The translations under genes and the position numbers were made by a program. Of a stretch of 64,000 bases of DNA, positions 1 through 9,546 are shown piece by piece; position 1 is the first letter of the stretch; each line of letters starts with the position of its first letter. The notes under the pieces are model-generated. The model was given only the letters and a program-made list of their open reading frames with translations, was not told the DNA's origin and searched no databases. Origin of the DNA: Paraburkholderia haematera (GTDB lineage: Bacteria; Pseudomonadota; Gammaproteobacteria; Burkholderiales; Burkholderiaceae); the NCBI RefSeq assembly GCF_905220975.1, contig NZ_CAJNBK010000001.1:1-64000 (forward strand). The letters are read 5' to 3'.

Positions 1-1
1 G

Positions 2-367
2 CTGCGCTCGGTGCCCGGCATCGGCCCCGGCGCTGCGGCCACGCTGATCGCCTTCATGCCCCAGCTCGGCTCGCTGAACCGCCGCGAGATCGCCGCACTC
101 ACCGGCGTCGCCCCGTTCAATTGCGACAGCGGCAAGCATGTCGGCAAGCGTCGCGTTCAGGGCGGTCGCGCCATCGTGCGGCGCGCGCTTTACATGGCCT
201 GCATACCGGCGCTGCGCTTCAATCCGACCATCAGGGCCTTCTATGACCGCCTGCGCAAGGCTGGCAAACCGTTCAAGGTGGCCATGACCGCGTGCATTCG
301 CAAGCTCATCGTTACACTCAACGCTATGGTCCACAACTCGACACCCTGGAGTCCATCGGCTGACTGA
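2..367 (+). mobile_element. IS110-family transposase, C-terminal part (cut by window edge)
   Basis: The frame is open from base 2 and runs off the left edge, so only the last ~121 residues are present. It holds the Transposase_20 (IS116/IS110/IS902) region: a helix-hairpin-helix-like SVPGIGPGAAATLIAFMP, then GVAPFNCDSGKHVGKR and GGRAIVRRALYMA, with the conserved serine of the DSG motif that is proposed as the nucleophile in this family. IS110 elements excise and insert through a DEDD/serine transposase and usually lack terminal inverted repeats, so the right end of the element cannot be placed; it should lie soon after 367. Whether the full copy is intact depends on sequence outside the window. 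Confidence 0.85.
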
Positions 368-688
368 CTTCCAGCATGGTTGAGCCGCCTGTGGTGCGCT
401 AACCCAGGCACTCGCGCCCTCCATGCCAATCCTCGTGCAGGTTGCTCAATCGTGCCGGTCGCGAGGACGACTCATGCGCGCAAAATGCTCCCTGCCTCTG
501 ACACTTGCTACCTTGAGCACCTGTTCGCCGCTTGACTTCCAATACGGTTGCTTTTCTTTGCGGCAGGCAAAGAAAAGTAGGTGCTGCCCCGCACAGGGGC
601 GACGCTAATAAACCGATAAGAATTCAAGAAGAGGCCAACGCCACAGGCATACAGAAGCACAAGCGCCGAGCAGGCAAAAACCCAAACC
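368..688. other. Intergenic region with IS end and a hairpin repeat
   Basis: No gene is supported here. The stretch should contain the right end of the IS110 element and then the hairpin repeat at 551-600. The last ~80 bases run into the 3' end of the hydrolase on the minus strand. Confidence 0.5.
551..600. repeat. Double-hairpin repeat element
   Basis: Two perfect inverted repeats lie 9 bp apart. The first is TTTTCTTTGC (552-561), a 5-base loop GGCAG, and GCAAAGAAAA (567-576). The second is GCCCC (586-590), loop GCACA, GGGGC (596-600). I recall this 'CTTTGC..GCAAAG..GCCCCGCACAGGGGC' arrangement as a dispersed repeat in Burkholderia-type genomes, but cannot search for copies here. It could act as an RNA hairpin at the 3' side of the hydrolase gene or as a REP-like sequence. 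Confidence 0.6.
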
Positions 689-1981
689 TCAATTCCGACT
701 AGCAATAGCCCGCCGATCATCGGCCGAGCCCGCTGAGGAAGAATCCGCCGTCTGCGAAGACCCCGAGACCCCCGAAGCCCCATCCCCCCAAACAACGGAG
801 TTATTAACCGCATACAACCGGCAAGGCGCCGAACTCTGCTTCTGGCAATTAGCAATAGCCACCGACATCGGATTATCGCCACCCTCGGCCCACGACCACG
901 CGCCCGTGTCCGACACAGCAAAAGCCCGGCTAGGATACTGATGCAGGAAATTACGATACCCATTACGGCCAGCTTCGTCGACAAACGGCACAGAGTCGAC
1001 CGCATCGACAGCAGCAAATCCAGTTGGCTTCGGCAACGAAGGATCCGAAACCCGATACTGCAAGGCAGTCGGCATCCCTACCCGAGCGAGGAAAGCCTCG
1101 ACCGCGGGCCACCACACATGCACGCCATCGCGATCGCCCACGAGCCGGTGCGCGTCATTCTTGTAGTTGCCGAAATCCACCATCTTCGCGCTCGCGCCGT
1201 GCGCGGCGAACGCAGCATACATGCCGGCCACCAGCGGCGCCGTCCACACGGAATCGTTATCGCCATACAACCACAGCGAGGGCACCTTCGTTTTCTCGCC
1301 ATACGCGCCGAATGCGCGCGTCAGGTTGCCCTGCCAGTCGGCACACGCGTCCTGCCGCAAACCGCCCGAGAAATTGATCAAGGCCCGCACACCCTTTGTC
1401 GCCTCGGGACCGTAAGCCATCGTTGCCAGGCCGCCGTGCGAAGTGCCGGCCACCACAATGTGCGCCGCATCCACGTACGGCTGCTTCGACATGTAATCGA
1501 TCGTCGCGGCCACGTCGCCGGCCTGGCTGACACCATTGCGTTCGACGTCGCACCCTTCCTGCTGATAAGTGCCGCCCGAACGGCCGAAGCCCTGGCGGTT
1601 CGGCGCCACCACGACGTATCCGCGGCGCACGAATTCGCGCGCGAACGGCAGCGGGTCGCTGCGCTCCTGCGCGCGCGGGTCGCCAGGAATCTTGCCGTGG
1701 TTGAACACAATCATCGGAAACGGACCCGCGCCGTCCGGCTTGTAGATCGTCGTTTCGAGCGTGACCGTGCCGGCAGCGTCGACCGGCACGCGGATGATCT
1801 GTTCGTTGAGGCCAGCGGTGGGCAGATAGACGTCGTCGTCAAGGGCAATGCGCGGCACGTGCGCGCGGGTGAGAGGCCCTGCCTGGGTGTCGGCGAGCGG
1901 CTCGGCATGCGCGAACGCGACGACGCACATCGCCGTCGCACACGTCACCGCACACTTCGTCAGAACCTTGCTCAACACCAT
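689..1981 (-). CDS. Secreted alpha/beta hydrolase (dienelactone-hydrolase-like) with extra C-terminal module
   Basis: A 430-residue protein starting at ATG 1981, preceded by GGCAGGTG. The first ~26 residues form a signal peptide (cleavage after AHA), so it is probably periplasmic. An alpha/beta-hydrolase fold follows, with nucleophile elbow GTSHGG (Ser181), an oxyanion-side FNHG near residue 94, a candidate acid Asp in YGDNDS (~241-243) and His in the GVHVWW region (~288). Reaction: hydrolysis of an ester or lactone; substrate unknown. After about residue 340 comes a separate segment with AFAVSDTGAWSWAEGGDNP and paired cysteines (ANCQK, PCRLYAV), then a Ser-rich tail. A longer upstream in-frame reading to 2251 exists but would hide the signal peptide, so I reject it. 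The gene is followed by the hairpin repeat near the IS element. Confidence 0.8.
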   Translation of the reverse strand: MVLSKVLTKCAVTCATAMCVVAFAHAEPLADTQAGPLTRAHVPRIALDDDVYLPTAGLNEQIIRVPVDAAGTVTLETTIYKPDGAGPFPMIVFNHGKIPGDPRAQERSDPLPFAREFVRRGYVVVAPNRQGFGRSGGTYQQEGCDVERNGVSQAGDVAATIDYMSKQPYVDAAHIVVAGTSHGGLATMAYGPEATKGVRALINFSGGLRQDACADWQGNLTRAFGAYGEKTKVPSLWLYGDNDSVWTAPLVAGMYAAFAAHGASAKMVDFGNYKNDAHRLVGDRDGVHVWWPAVEAFLARVGMPTALQYRVSDPSLPKPTGFAAVDAVDSVPFVDEAGRNGYRNFLHQYPSRAFAVSDTGAWSWAEGGDNPMSVAIANCQKQSSAPCRLYAVNNSVVWGDGASGVSGSSQTADSSSAGSADDRRAIASRN

Positions 1982-2484
1982 TGACGCACCTGCCTCAAAA
2001 ACCTGCCCTGAACACCGTGTTGCCTTGTCAGTCGAATGCCGTTGCTGACAACTGCCTTTCATCGGCGTTTTCGACAAACAAAAACTCACTCGCGTACGTA
2101 GTGCGCGAGGCGCACGCACGCTAATCGAGATCGCACGGGATGAACCCAAACGGCCGACGCGACCCCACGCGCCGATGATGAGCGCCACACATGCTGCCCG
2201 GAACCGCCGTCGAACCCTTACTGGAGGGCTATCGGCAGGGCGCCTGCGCATTTTGCGGAATCGGTATGGACCTGTTCTCGCAATGTGACGTCACAAACCT
2301 ACGGCCTCATCCTGGCACGACAATTTTGTTTTGTGCAATAAAGGAGAACCCGAAACGAAACAATTGCCGCGTGCGGATCTGCGTGCGTTTTCCCCCCGAG
2401 AGGCCGCAAAGCGCCCCTTGGACGGTGCCTGGCTGCGCGAAGTAATTTGTCGCAATACGCGCGCTGTGGCGTCGAGCCAACACG
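1982..2484. other. Intergenic region, no gene seen
   Basis: About 500 bases between the hydrolase start and the terminator of the ychJ unit. Short open frames exist on both strands but have no ribosome binding site or recognisable protein content. It must contain the hydrolase promoter on the minus strand; I could not assign a convincing -35/-10 pair. Confidence 0.5.
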
Positions 2485-2508
2485 AAAAAAAAGCCCTCGT
2501 TTGAGGGC
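2485..2508 (-). terminator. Rho-independent terminator of the acyl-CoA/ychJ operon
   Basis: On the minus strand: GCCCTC, loop AAAC, GAGGGC, then eight T. It lies about 70 bases past the ychJ stop, which closes the minus-strand operon. Confidence 0.9.
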
Positions 2509-2576
2509 CATATGTGATCGCAGCGCGATCTGCGTCGTTGGGTCGGTGGGTCGTGTAAGACTGTGGAAGGTAAGGT

Positions 2577-3026
2577 CTATTCGCTCACGTCACCGTCGAT
2601 ATAGCGCCAGCATCCGTCTTCCCCGCGAACGAAACGGCTCAGTTCGTGCAGCCGGTGGGCGCGCCCGCCCACCTTGTATCGTGCGACGAATTCGACAGTC
2701 GCATGGTCGGCGCCGGTCTCAGCGAAAGCCTTGATCTGCAGTCCGAGCCAACGCGGCGGGTCGGGGGCGGCAGGGTCGGCGTCGAGATCCGCGGGGCAGG
2801 TGTGCGGCGCCCAGGTCGCACGCAAATAATCCGTTGCGCCCACAACATATGCGCTGTAACGCGAGCGCATGAGTTCGAGCGCCCGTGGCGCGATTTCGCC
2901 GCCATCGATATAGCGGCCGCAACATTGCGCGAAGCGGGGCGGTTTGGCGCCGCTGCGCTGATCGGGCGCAGCGCCGCCGCATGGGCAGTCGGAGGGTCGT
3001 TGCGTTGACAACAATGGCTTATTCAT
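2577..3026 (-). CDS. ychJ: YchJ family protein (SEC-C zinc motif)
   Basis: 149 residues. N-terminal SEC-C-type metal motif CPCGG (Cys14, Cys16) with the partner cysteines FAQCCGRYI (Cys35/36), then the YchJ core: ALELMRSRYSAYVVG, YLRATW, FVARYKVGGRAHRLHELSRFVRGEDGCWRYIDGD (shown only in part by the family pattern). The family binds zinc through the Cys cluster; its biological role is not settled. I take ATG 3026, eight bases after the acyl-CoA dehydrogenase stop; an upstream TTG at 3041 would overlap that gene. It is the last gene of the operon, just before the terminator, and is probably co-transcribed rather than part of the pathway. Confidence 0.85.
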   Translation of the reverse strand: MNKPLLSTQRPSDCPCGGAAPDQRSGAKPPRFAQCCGRYIDGGEIAPRALELMRSRYSAYVVGATDYLRATWAPHTCPADLDADPAAPDPPRWLGLQIKAFAETGADHATVEFVARYKVGGRAHRLHELSRFVRGEDGCWRYIDGDVSE

Positions 3027-3033
3027 CAGACGT

Positions 3034-4164
3034 TCAGGCAAGACCGCGGGCGATCAAAATTTTCTGGATGTCGCTGGTGCCTTCGTATATCTGGCACACG
3101 CGGACATCCCGGTAGATACGCTCGACGGGGAAGTCGCTCAGATAGCCGTAGCCACCGTGAATCTGCAAGGCCGCCGAGCAGATGCGTTCGGCGGCTTCCG
3201 AAGCGAACAGCTTGGCCATCGCGGCCTCGGTCAGGCAGGGCTGCCCGGCGTCCTTCAGCGAGGCCGCGTGCCAGATCAACTGGCGCGCGGCTTCGAGTTG
3301 GGTCGCCATGTCGGCGAGGCGGAACTGCACGGCCTGGTGCGAAAACAGCGGCTGGCCGAAGCTCTCGCGCTCCTTCGCGTAGCCCAGCGCCGCCTCGAAC
3401 GCGGCGCGCGCCATGCCGACGCTCTGCGCCGCGATACCGATGCGCCCGCCTTCGAGCCCCGATAGCGCAATCCGATAACCTTCGCCTTCCGCGCCGATCA
3501 GATTCGCGGCCGGCACGCGGCAATCTTCAAAAATAATCTGCGCCGTGTCCGACGAATGCTGGCCGAGCTTTTCTTCGACTCGCGCGACGACGTACCCCTT
3601 CGTGTCGGTCGGCACGATGAACGCGCTGATGCCGCGCTTGCCTGCCGCCTTGTCCGTCACGGCCATGACGATCGCGACGTTACCGTTCTTGCCGCTCGTG
3701 ATGAACTGCTTGACGCCGTTCAACACGTAGCTGTCGCCATCGCGCGTCGCGGTGGTGCGCAGCGCGGATGCGTCGGAGCCCGCTTGCGGTTCGGTCAGGC
3801 AAAACGCGCCGAGCATTTCGCCGCGTGCGAGCGGCGTGAGCCAGTCGCGCTTCTGCGCGTCGTTGCCATAGGTCAGCAGAATGCTGCATACCGGGCAGTT
3901 GTTGACGGAGATCGCGGTCGAGGTGCCGCCGTCGCCTGCCGCGATTTCTTCGAGAATCAGCGCGAGCGCCAGCGCGTCCAGGCCGGCGCCACCGTACGCT
4001 TCGGGCACCAGCACGCCATAGGCGCCGAGTTCGGCGAGCTGGCGGTGCACGTCCTTCGGAAAGGTGCGCTCGCGATCCCATTGCGCCGCGTGCGGGGTGA
4101 CCGCGTCACGGACGAAGGTGCGCACCGCGTCGCGGACCATCAGGTGGTCCTGATCAAGCACCAT
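3034..4164 (-). CDS. Acyl-CoA dehydrogenase
   Basis: 376 residues, normal for the family. It oxidises an acyl-CoA to the 2-enoyl-CoA with FAD, passing electrons to ETF. Seen: N-terminal helical domain, the FAD/substrate signature [14 protein letters not shown], the middle beta domain ([18 protein letters not shown]), and the C-terminal helical domain with [20 protein letters not shown] and YEGTSDIQK; the Glu in YEGT (Glu361) is the expected catalytic base. The overall pattern is that of short-chain or branched short-chain enzymes. The start at 4164 has GAGGAGA about ten bases upstream. Neighbours are an SDR and a thiolase on the same strand, together fitting a beta-oxidation-like route. Exact chain length specificity cannot be told from sequence alone. 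Confidence 0.92.
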   Translation of the reverse strand: MVLDQDHLMVRDAVRTFVRDAVTPHAAQWDRERTFPKDVHRQLAELGAYGVLVPEAYGGAGLDALALALILEEIAAGDGGTSTAISVNNCPVCSILLTYGNDAQKRDWLTPLARGEMLGAFCLTEPQAGSDASALRTTATRDGDSYVLNGVKQFITSGKNGNVAIVMAVTDKAAGKRGISAFIVPTDTKGYVVARVEEKLGQHSSDTAQIIFEDCRVPAANLIGAEGEGYRIALSGLEGGRIGIAAQSVGMARAAFEAALGYAKERESFGQPLFSHQAVQFRLADMATQLEAARQLIWHAASLKDAGQPCLTEAAMAKLFASEAAERICSAALQIHGGYGYLSDFPVERIYRDVRVCQIYEGTSDIQKILIARGLA

Positions 4165-4200
4165 GGCGTGGTCTCCTCGTTAGTCTCCTCATGTATCGCC

Positions 4201-4878
4201 TCACCAGTCGAGCGCTGTGCCGTCGTATTGATAGAAACGGCCGTTGAATGCCTCGCGCGCCGCCGCTGCCTGCGCGAGCACTTCACGCATGCCGGTTACG
4301 CTGCGTGCCGGATCGATCGCCGCTTGCGCGCCACCCATGTCGGTGCGCACCCAGCCAGGATGCAGCGAAATACACGTTGCGCGCGTGGTATCCAGCGAGG
4401 CGATTTTCAGCGCGTCGTTGAGCGCCGCCTTACTCGCCCGATACAGCCAGCCGGTCGTGCCGCTTGCGTCGCCGATGCTACCCATCTTGCTCGAAATCAC
4501 CGCGAACACACCGCCGGCTTCTTCGACGAGCGGCAGCAGGATCGGCATCAACTGCATCGGGCCGCGCACGTTGGTGTGCATGACCTGGTCGAAGTCGTCG
4601 GCCGTGATCGTTTCGATGTCCTCAGTGCGCGGGCCGTACACGCCCGACACCAGCACCGCCGCGTCGAGCCGTTCGCCGTCGAGCTTCCAGCCGAGCGCGG
4701 TGATTTCTTCGGGCGCGGTGACGTCGAGTGAGAAGGTCTCCGCGCCAAGCGCTTTCAGCGCGCCGAGCGCGGCGTCGTCGCGCGCGGTGGCGAGCACGCG
4801 CCAGCCGCTTTTCTTGTACTGCCGCACAAACTCCTGGCCGATGCCGCGCGATGCACCGACGATCAACACTGTCTTCAT
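4201..4878 (-). CDS. Short-chain dehydrogenase/reductase
   Basis: 225 residues, classical SDR. Rossmann nucleotide-binding glycine motif GASRGIG (residues 8-14), cofactor-region LDV near 51-53, catalytic Ser129/Ser130, Tyr146 and Lys150 (YRASK). Reduces or oxidises a carbonyl/hydroxyl with NAD(P); the substrate is not known. The Arg after the GAS motif and the basic ATARDD stretch suggest NADP(H). Start at 4878 has GAGGTGACT upstream. It lies between the thiolase and the acyl-CoA dehydrogenase, with gaps of only 36-39 bases, so it is probably in the same transcript and may act on an acyl-CoA intermediate or on a lipid-derived carbonyl. Confidence 0.9.
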   Translation of the reverse strand: MKTVLIVGASRGIGQEFVRQYKKSGWRVLATARDDAALGALKALGAETFSLDVTAPEEITALGWKLDGERLDAAVLVSGVYGPRTEDIETITADDFDQVMHTNVRGPMQLMPILLPLVEEAGGVFAVISSKMGSIGDASGTTGWLYRASKAALNDALKIASLDTTRATCISLHPGWVRTDMGGAQAAIDPARSVTGMREVLAQAAAAREAFNGRFYQYDGTALDW

Positions 4879-4917
4879 TGAGTCACCTCACGCTCTCAAG
4901 TGCCTGGAAACAGCATG

Positions 4918-6111
4918 TCAAACCAGCTCGATGCCCATCGCGGTCGCTTCGCCACCGCCGATGCACAGCGTCGCAACGCCGCGCTTCAGGCCGCGGTTTT
5001 TCAACGCGCCGATCAGCGTGACGAGAATCCGCGCGCCTGATGCACCGATCGGATGGCCGAGTGCACACGCGCCGCCATTCACGTTGACCTTGTCATGCGG
5101 CAGATGATGTTCTTTCATCGCGGCCATCGTGACCACCGCGAATGCCTCGTTGACCTCGTACAGATCCACTTCGTCGGCGCGCCAGCCGTTCTTCTCGAAC
5201 AGCTTGCGAATCGCACCGACCGGCGCGGTGGTGAACTTCGCCGGTTCCTGAGCGAAAGTGGAGTGACCGACCACGCGGGCAAGCGGTTCGACACCGAGAC
5301 GCTTCGCGGTCGATTCACGCATCATCACGAGCGCCGCGGCGCCGTCCGAAATCGACGACGAGTTCGCCGCCGTCACCGTGCCGGTTTTGCTGAACGCGGG
5401 CTTGAGCGTCGGGATCTTGTCGAGGTTCGCTTTGAACGGCTGCTCGTCGTGATCGATGGTTACGTCGCCCTTGCGGCTTTCCACCTTCACCGGCGCGATT
5501 TCCCATGCGAACGAGCCGTCTTCGTTCGCGCGCTTCGCACGATTCAGGGACTCGACGGCGAACGCATCCTGTGCTTCGCGAGTGAAGTCGAACGAGGCCG
5601 CGCATTCCTCGGCGAAGGTGCCCATCAAACGGCCTTTTTCGTAGGCGTCTTCGAGACCGTCGTAGAACATGTGGTCGATCACCTGGCCGTGGCCCATGCG
5701 CATGCCGTTACGCGCTTTGGGCAGCAGGTACGGTGCGTTCGTCATGCTTTCCATGCCGCCCGCGACGATCACGTCGACCGAACCCGCAGCCAGCATGTCA
5801 TGCGCGAACATCGCCGCGCGCATGCCGGAGCCGCACATCTTGTTGACCGTGGTGCTGCCGGTACTCAACGGCAAGCCGGCGCCGAGCGCAGCCTGACGCG
5901 CGGGCGCCTGGCCGAGGCCGGCGGGCAGCACGCAACCCATGACCACTTCGTCGATCTGCTCGGGTTTCAACCCGGCGCGTTGCACGGCGGCTTCGATGGC
6001 GACCGAACCCAACTGCGGTGCGGTCAGCGAAGCGAAATCGCCCTGAAATGCCGCCATCGGCGTGCGGGCCACACCGACGATCACGATCGGATCAGCTTTT
6101 GTCTCACTCAT
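4918..6111 (-). CDS. Acetyl-CoA C-acyltransferase (thiolase)
   Basis: 397 residues. Thiolase fold with nucleophile Cys93 in NKMCGSGM, the His353 motif [10 protein letters not shown], and the second active-site cysteine Cys383 in [10 protein letters not shown]. It cleaves 3-ketoacyl-CoA with CoA to acetyl-CoA and a shortened acyl-CoA, or runs in reverse. ATG 6111 follows AAGGAGACACGC, an excellent ribosome binding site; a further upstream ATG at 6126 is inside the carbonic anhydrase and less likely. The start overlaps the 3' end of the carbonic anhydrase gene by eight bases, which argues for translational coupling. With the SDR and the dehydrogenase it forms a short acyl-CoA degradation set. 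Confidence 0.93.
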   Translation of the reverse strand: MSETKADPIVIVGVARTPMAAFQGDFASLTAPQLGSVAIEAAVQRAGLKPEQIDEVVMGCVLPAGLGQAPARQAALGAGLPLSTGSTTVNKMCGSGMRAAMFAHDMLAAGSVDVIVAGGMESMTNAPYLLPKARNGMRMGHGQVIDHMFYDGLEDAYEKGRLMGTFAEECAASFDFTREAQDAFAVESLNRAKRANEDGSFAWEIAPVKVESRKGDVTIDHDEQPFKANLDKIPTLKPAFSKTGTVTAANSSSISDGAAALVMMRESTAKRLGVEPLARVVGHSTFAQEPAKFTTAPVGAIRKLFEKNGWRADEVDLYEVNEAFAVVTMAAMKEHHLPHDKVNVNGGACALGHPIGASGARILVTLIGALKNRGLKRGVATLCIGGGEATAMGIELV

Positions 6112-6895
6112 GCGTGTCTCCTTCATGTTTCAGTTCCTTGACCACACCTTCGACGATGGCCGGCACGTCGCCGAGCTGGGCCGCATCGGCGGCGACCATG
6201 TCATTGTCCGCTTTGTACGCGCCACCGGCCGATACCGCCGCGATGCAGCGCTTATAGGCTGCATCGAGTGCCGCCGGGTCGCCAATGGTCATGCCGAGGC
6301 TGCGCACCTTGCCGTCGTGCACGCCGTAAACCCAGCCGTGCACGGTCAGTTCCTGGCCGCGTGCCCACGCGTCGTTGACGATGGTGGTCCGGCATACGTT
6401 CATGACCTGCTCGATCGCATTCAGTTCGACCAGACGCCGATGGCGCGCCTCACCGAGCGGCCACTCTTCGATCAACGCGGCGTGCTTGGTGCGCACGTCC
6501 TGCACGTGATGCAGCCAGTTGTCCGCGAGACCCACGCGCCGGCCGTGCAGCGCCGCGCCGACACCCGAGCAGCCATAGTGACCCACCACCATGATGTGCT
6601 TGACCTTCAGCAGATCGACGGCGAACTGGATCACCGAGAGACAGTTCAGATCCGTATGCACCACCACGTTGGCGATATTTCTGTGCACGAACACTTCGCC
6701 CGGCGGCAGGCCGATGATCTGATTGGCCGGCACACGTGAATCGGAACAGCCGATCCACAGATATTCAGGGGTTTGCTGGTGCGCGAGGCGCGAGAAGTAC
6801 TCCGGATCTTCGGACAGCTTGCGGGCCACCCACGCGTCGTTATTGTCGAACAGATGAGCCAGCGGATTCGCAGCGGGAGAAGCGTTCGTATTCAT
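6104..6895 (-). CDS. can: Beta-class carbonic anhydrase
   Basis: 263 residues by the ATG at 6895; an in-frame start further up at 7024 would overlap aceK and add an atypical leader, so I reject it. Zinc ligands and catalytic pair are all visible: Cys50 and Asp52/Arg54 in CSDSR, His106 and Cys109 in GHYGC. It interconverts CO2 and bicarbonate in the cytoplasm. The longer C-terminal tail after HGWVYGVHDG is a little extended compared with the E. coli enzyme. It sits between aceK and the thiolase; supplying bicarbonate to carboxylases of acyl-CoA/branched-chain catabolism is a plausible reason, but that is inference. Confidence 0.93.
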   Translation of the reverse strand: MNTNASPAANPLAHLFDNNDAWVARKLSEDPEYFSRLAHQQTPEYLWIGCSDSRVPANQIIGLPPGEVFVHRNIANVVVHTDLNCLSVIQFAVDLLKVKHIMVVGHYGCSGVGAALHGRRVGLADNWLHHVQDVRTKHAALIEEWPLGEARHRRLVELNAIEQVMNVCRTTIVNDAWARGQELTVHGWVYGVHDGKVRSLGMTIGDPAALDAAYKRCIAAVSAGGAYKADNDMVAADAAQLGDVPAIVEGVVKELKHEGDTHE

Positions 6896-6998
6896 GGTGA
6901 GTCTGGGCGGTTGCTCGACCGATTGACCGGTCGATGTCGTTACATAGGGTTCGGACGATGCATTCAACGATGCGGGCAGCGCTTGAGGCGCTTGAGAT

Positions 6999-8828
6999 TC
7001 AAGCCGCTCGTACGGTGCGTCCATCTGCTGGGTTTTCCGATAGTCCGGACGTCGCGTCGGCGAATCGTTCCGGGTAGCGGATGCAGAAGCGCACGCTGCT
7101 GTCGTACGGGAAAAAGTCGGGCAGTTCGCCTTTCAATAGATGATCCTTGTGCCGTTGCCATAGCGCCGGATCGAAGAAGTCCGCGTGATGCTGCATGAAG
7201 GACCGGCGCACGCGTGGGTCGCCGAGCAAAAACGTGCCGTATGTCTCCGGGAAAATGTCGTGCGGACCGACCGGGTACCACGGCTCGTCCGACATTTCGT
7301 CTTCCTCGTTACGAGGCGCGGGCACCGCGCGCACGTTGCATTCAGTCAGGTATTCGATTTCATCGTAGTCGTAGAACACGACGCGGCCATGACGCGTCAC
7401 GCCGAAGTTCTTGTATAGCATGTCGCCAGGGAAGATGTTCGCCTGCATCAATTCCTTGATCGCGTTGCCGTATTCCTTGATGCCGTGATCGATGTCCTCG
7501 TCATTGCCATTTTGCAGGAAGAGATTGAGCGGCACCATCCGGCGTTCGATGTACATGTGGCGGATCACGAGGTTGTCGCCGTCGTGTTCGATCAACGACG
7601 GCACTTCCTTTTCGAGTTCGCGCACCAGTGCTTCGTCGAGCCGCGAAACGGGCAGCGCCACGCTCGAATACTCGAGCGTGTCGGCCATGCGGCCCAGGCG
7701 GTCATGCCGTTTGACGAGCTGATACTTCCCCTTGATCTGCTCGCGCGTGGTTTCCTTCGGCGGTGGGAAGTGGTCTCTGATCAGCTTGAACACGTACGGA
7801 AACGACGGCAGCGTGAACACCAGCATCACGAGCCCCTTGATGCCGGGCGCGATGATGAACTGATCGCTCGAATGCTTCAGATGGTGCAGCAGATCGCGAT
7901 AGAACAGATTCTTGCCCTGCTTCTGCAAACCGACCGACGTATAGATTTCCGCCTTCGGTTTGCCCTGCATGATCGTGCCGAGAAATTCGACGTAAGCGGA
8001 GGGCACTTCCATGTCCACCAGGAAATACGAATGCGAGAAGCTGAAGATGATCAGCAACTGATCGCGTTTGAGCAGCACCGTATCGAGCGCGAGCACGCCC
8101 GGTCTCACATGACGTAACGGCACGGCGAACGGTAACAGCAGATCGCCGTTAATGATCCGTCCAACGATATACGCCGACTTGTTCCGAAAGAACAGCGACG
8201 ACAGCACGTGAATCTGGAAGTTCGGCGCTTCGTCGAACACGCCGAACGCGTCGTGGATCGCTTGCATCACGCACGCGACGTCACGCGTCAGGTCCTCAAA
8301 CGGCGGCTCCAGCTGGAAATTCGTGACGATGCGTTCGAGCGTCGCGGCAAGACCGTCCTTGCCGGGGTAATACGCACGATAGGTCGGCTTCGCCGCCGGC
8401 TCGTCGTTCTCGATGTATTCGGTCGAGATCGCCGGGCGCACGAAAATGAAGTCGTTGTTGAAATACGAGCGGTGCAGGATCTTGCAGCACACCGAATTGA
8501 AGAACGTCTCCGCGCACTCGGGCTGGCGGTGAGTGGTCAGGAGACCGATGTAGTGCAGCTTGATCTGCTGCCACACTTCGTCGTCGATATTTTCGGCGTC
8601 GTATTCGTCTTCGAGCAATTCGACGCATTCCTCGACGCGGTCATCGTACGAGGTAATGCGCTCTCGCGCCAGCGTTTGCAGGCCATGCCAGTCGCCCGCT
8701 TCGAAGAGCGTTTTGGCATGGATCGCGGCGTCGCGGAAAATCCGGTAGTGCCGATCGAATCCTTCGAGCATCGTCTGCGCGACGTCAAAGCCGATCTGTG
8801 ACGACAACAGTTTGGGGAAGTGATTCAT
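6999..8828 (-). CDS. aceK: Isocitrate dehydrogenase kinase/phosphatase
   Basis: 609 residues, the usual AceK length. The bifunctional enzyme phosphorylates isocitrate dehydrogenase to divert carbon to the glyoxylate shunt, and dephosphorylates it. Seen: N-terminal regulatory half ([21 protein letters not shown] region), the ATP loop APGIKGLVM followed by [17 protein letters not shown] with the kinase lysine, the Tyr/Asp-rich segment [13 protein letters not shown] near residues 490-505 that holds metal-binding Asp residues, and the family C-terminus. No strong ribosome binding site precedes ATG 8828. Here it is not next to aceA/aceB but heads an acyl-CoA operon, in line with growth on acetyl-CoA-yielding substrates. 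A MerR gene lies 122 bases upstream on the same strand. Confidence 0.96.
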   Translation of the reverse strand: MNHFPKLLSSQIGFDVAQTMLEGFDRHYRIFRDAAIHAKTLFEAGDWHGLQTLARERITSYDDRVEECVELLEDEYDAENIDDEVWQQIKLHYIGLLTTHRQPECAETFFNSVCCKILHRSYFNNDFIFVRPAISTEYIENDEPAAKPTYRAYYPGKDGLAATLERIVTNFQLEPPFEDLTRDVACVMQAIHDAFGVFDEAPNFQIHVLSSLFFRNKSAYIVGRIINGDLLLPFAVPLRHVRPGVLALDTVLLKRDQLLIIFSFSHSYFLVDMEVPSAYVEFLGTIMQGKPKAEIYTSVGLQKQGKNLFYRDLLHHLKHSSDQFIIAPGIKGLVMLVFTLPSFPYVFKLIRDHFPPPKETTREQIKGKYQLVKRHDRLGRMADTLEYSSVALPVSRLDEALVRELEKEVPSLIEHDGDNLVIRHMYIERRMVPLNLFLQNGNDEDIDHGIKEYGNAIKELMQANIFPGDMLYKNFGVTRHGRVVFYDYDEIEYLTECNVRAVPAPRNEEDEMSDEPWYPVGPHDIFPETYGTFLLGDPRVRRSFMQHHADFFDPALWQRHKDHLLKGELPDFFPYDSSVRFCIRYPERFADATSGLSENPADGRTVRAA

Positions 8829-8950
8829 GTCGACCGTGCATTCGTCCCATGTCGTGAAGTCACCCGCGATTGTATCGTCCGGGTGGGCCCTCGCCGCATT
8901 GCGCCGCGCTCCGCGTCTCTTTCGACGCCTCTTTCCGTGCCTCTTTCCGC

Positions 8951-9358
8951 TCAGGCAGACCGGGTTTCTTCGCGTGCACCGCTCTCCAGCAACGCGCGCG
9001 CCTGGGATTCGTATTGCGCGAGGTCTTCGAGCGTCGCGTTCAGATCCTCCAGTTGACGTTCGAGCACGTCGCGATGGCGCGCCACCGTGGCAAGAAAGGC
9101 GTGCAATTGCGGCACGGTGTCGGTAGGCGACTCGTAGACGTCGAGCAGATCGCGGATTTCCGACAGCGTAAAGCCGAGCCGCTTGCCGCGCAGCGTGAGC
9201 TTCAGACGGGTTCGGTCGCGGCCTGAATAGACGCGCCGCAAGCCGCTCGAACCCTCGCGGCTGGGTGAGAGTAAACCCTGGTCTTCGTAAAAACGGATTG
9301 CCCGCGGCGTGACGTCGAATTCCCGTGCGAGCTCGGTGATCGTGTATTGCGTGTTCAT
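8951..9358 (-). CDS. MerR-family transcriptional regulator (LiuR-like)
   Basis: 135 residues. N-terminal winged helix ([20 protein letters not shown], residues 5-24; [10 protein letters not shown]) followed by a long helix for dimerisation; no conserved metal-binding cysteines at the C-terminus, which separates it from MerR/CueR metal sensors. The pattern ([31 protein letters not shown]) is that of the LiuR group controlling leucine/isovalerate and related acyl-CoA catabolism in proteobacteria. It is upstream of and co-directional with aceK and the acyl-CoA genes and divergent from an MBL-fold hydrolase. An imperfect palindrome in the shared upstream region (9406-9423) is a likely operator. 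LiuR identity is inference from similarity and context. Confidence 0.85.
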   Translation of the reverse strand: MNTQYTITELAREFDVTPRAIRFYEDQGLLSPSREGSSGLRRVYSGRDRTRLKLTLRGKRLGFTLSEIRDLLDVYESPTDTVPQLHAFLATVARHRDVLERQLEDLNATLEDLAQYESQARALLESGAREETRSA

Positions 9359-9398
9359 CGGGGCGTCCCGTAACCGGGCATAAAATCGGATTGAACGA

Positions 9399-9424
9399 TA
9401 GAATCGACGTTTACGTTATCGTCA
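9399..9424 (-). promoter_or_regulatory. Candidate MerR-type promoter with 19-bp spacer and operator
   Basis: Reading the minus strand there is TTGACG (9424-9419), a 19-base spacer and TATCGT (9399-9394 side), the long spacing typical of MerR-activated promoters. The imperfect palindrome GACGTTTACGTTATCGTC (9406-9423, 14 of 18 positions symmetric) falls in that spacer. Placed between the divergent merR-like gene and the MBL hydrolase, it could serve both. The -10 match is weak. Confidence 0.45.
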
Positions 9425-9546
9425 ACTTGATCGAAACGCAACTACGGCGCAATACGGCACGGGTATGTCCCGACCGGGCCGCAACCACGCTATCCGGCAT
9501 CGCATACCTCGCCATGCCGGACGGCCGACGGAGGAAGACAACCGCA

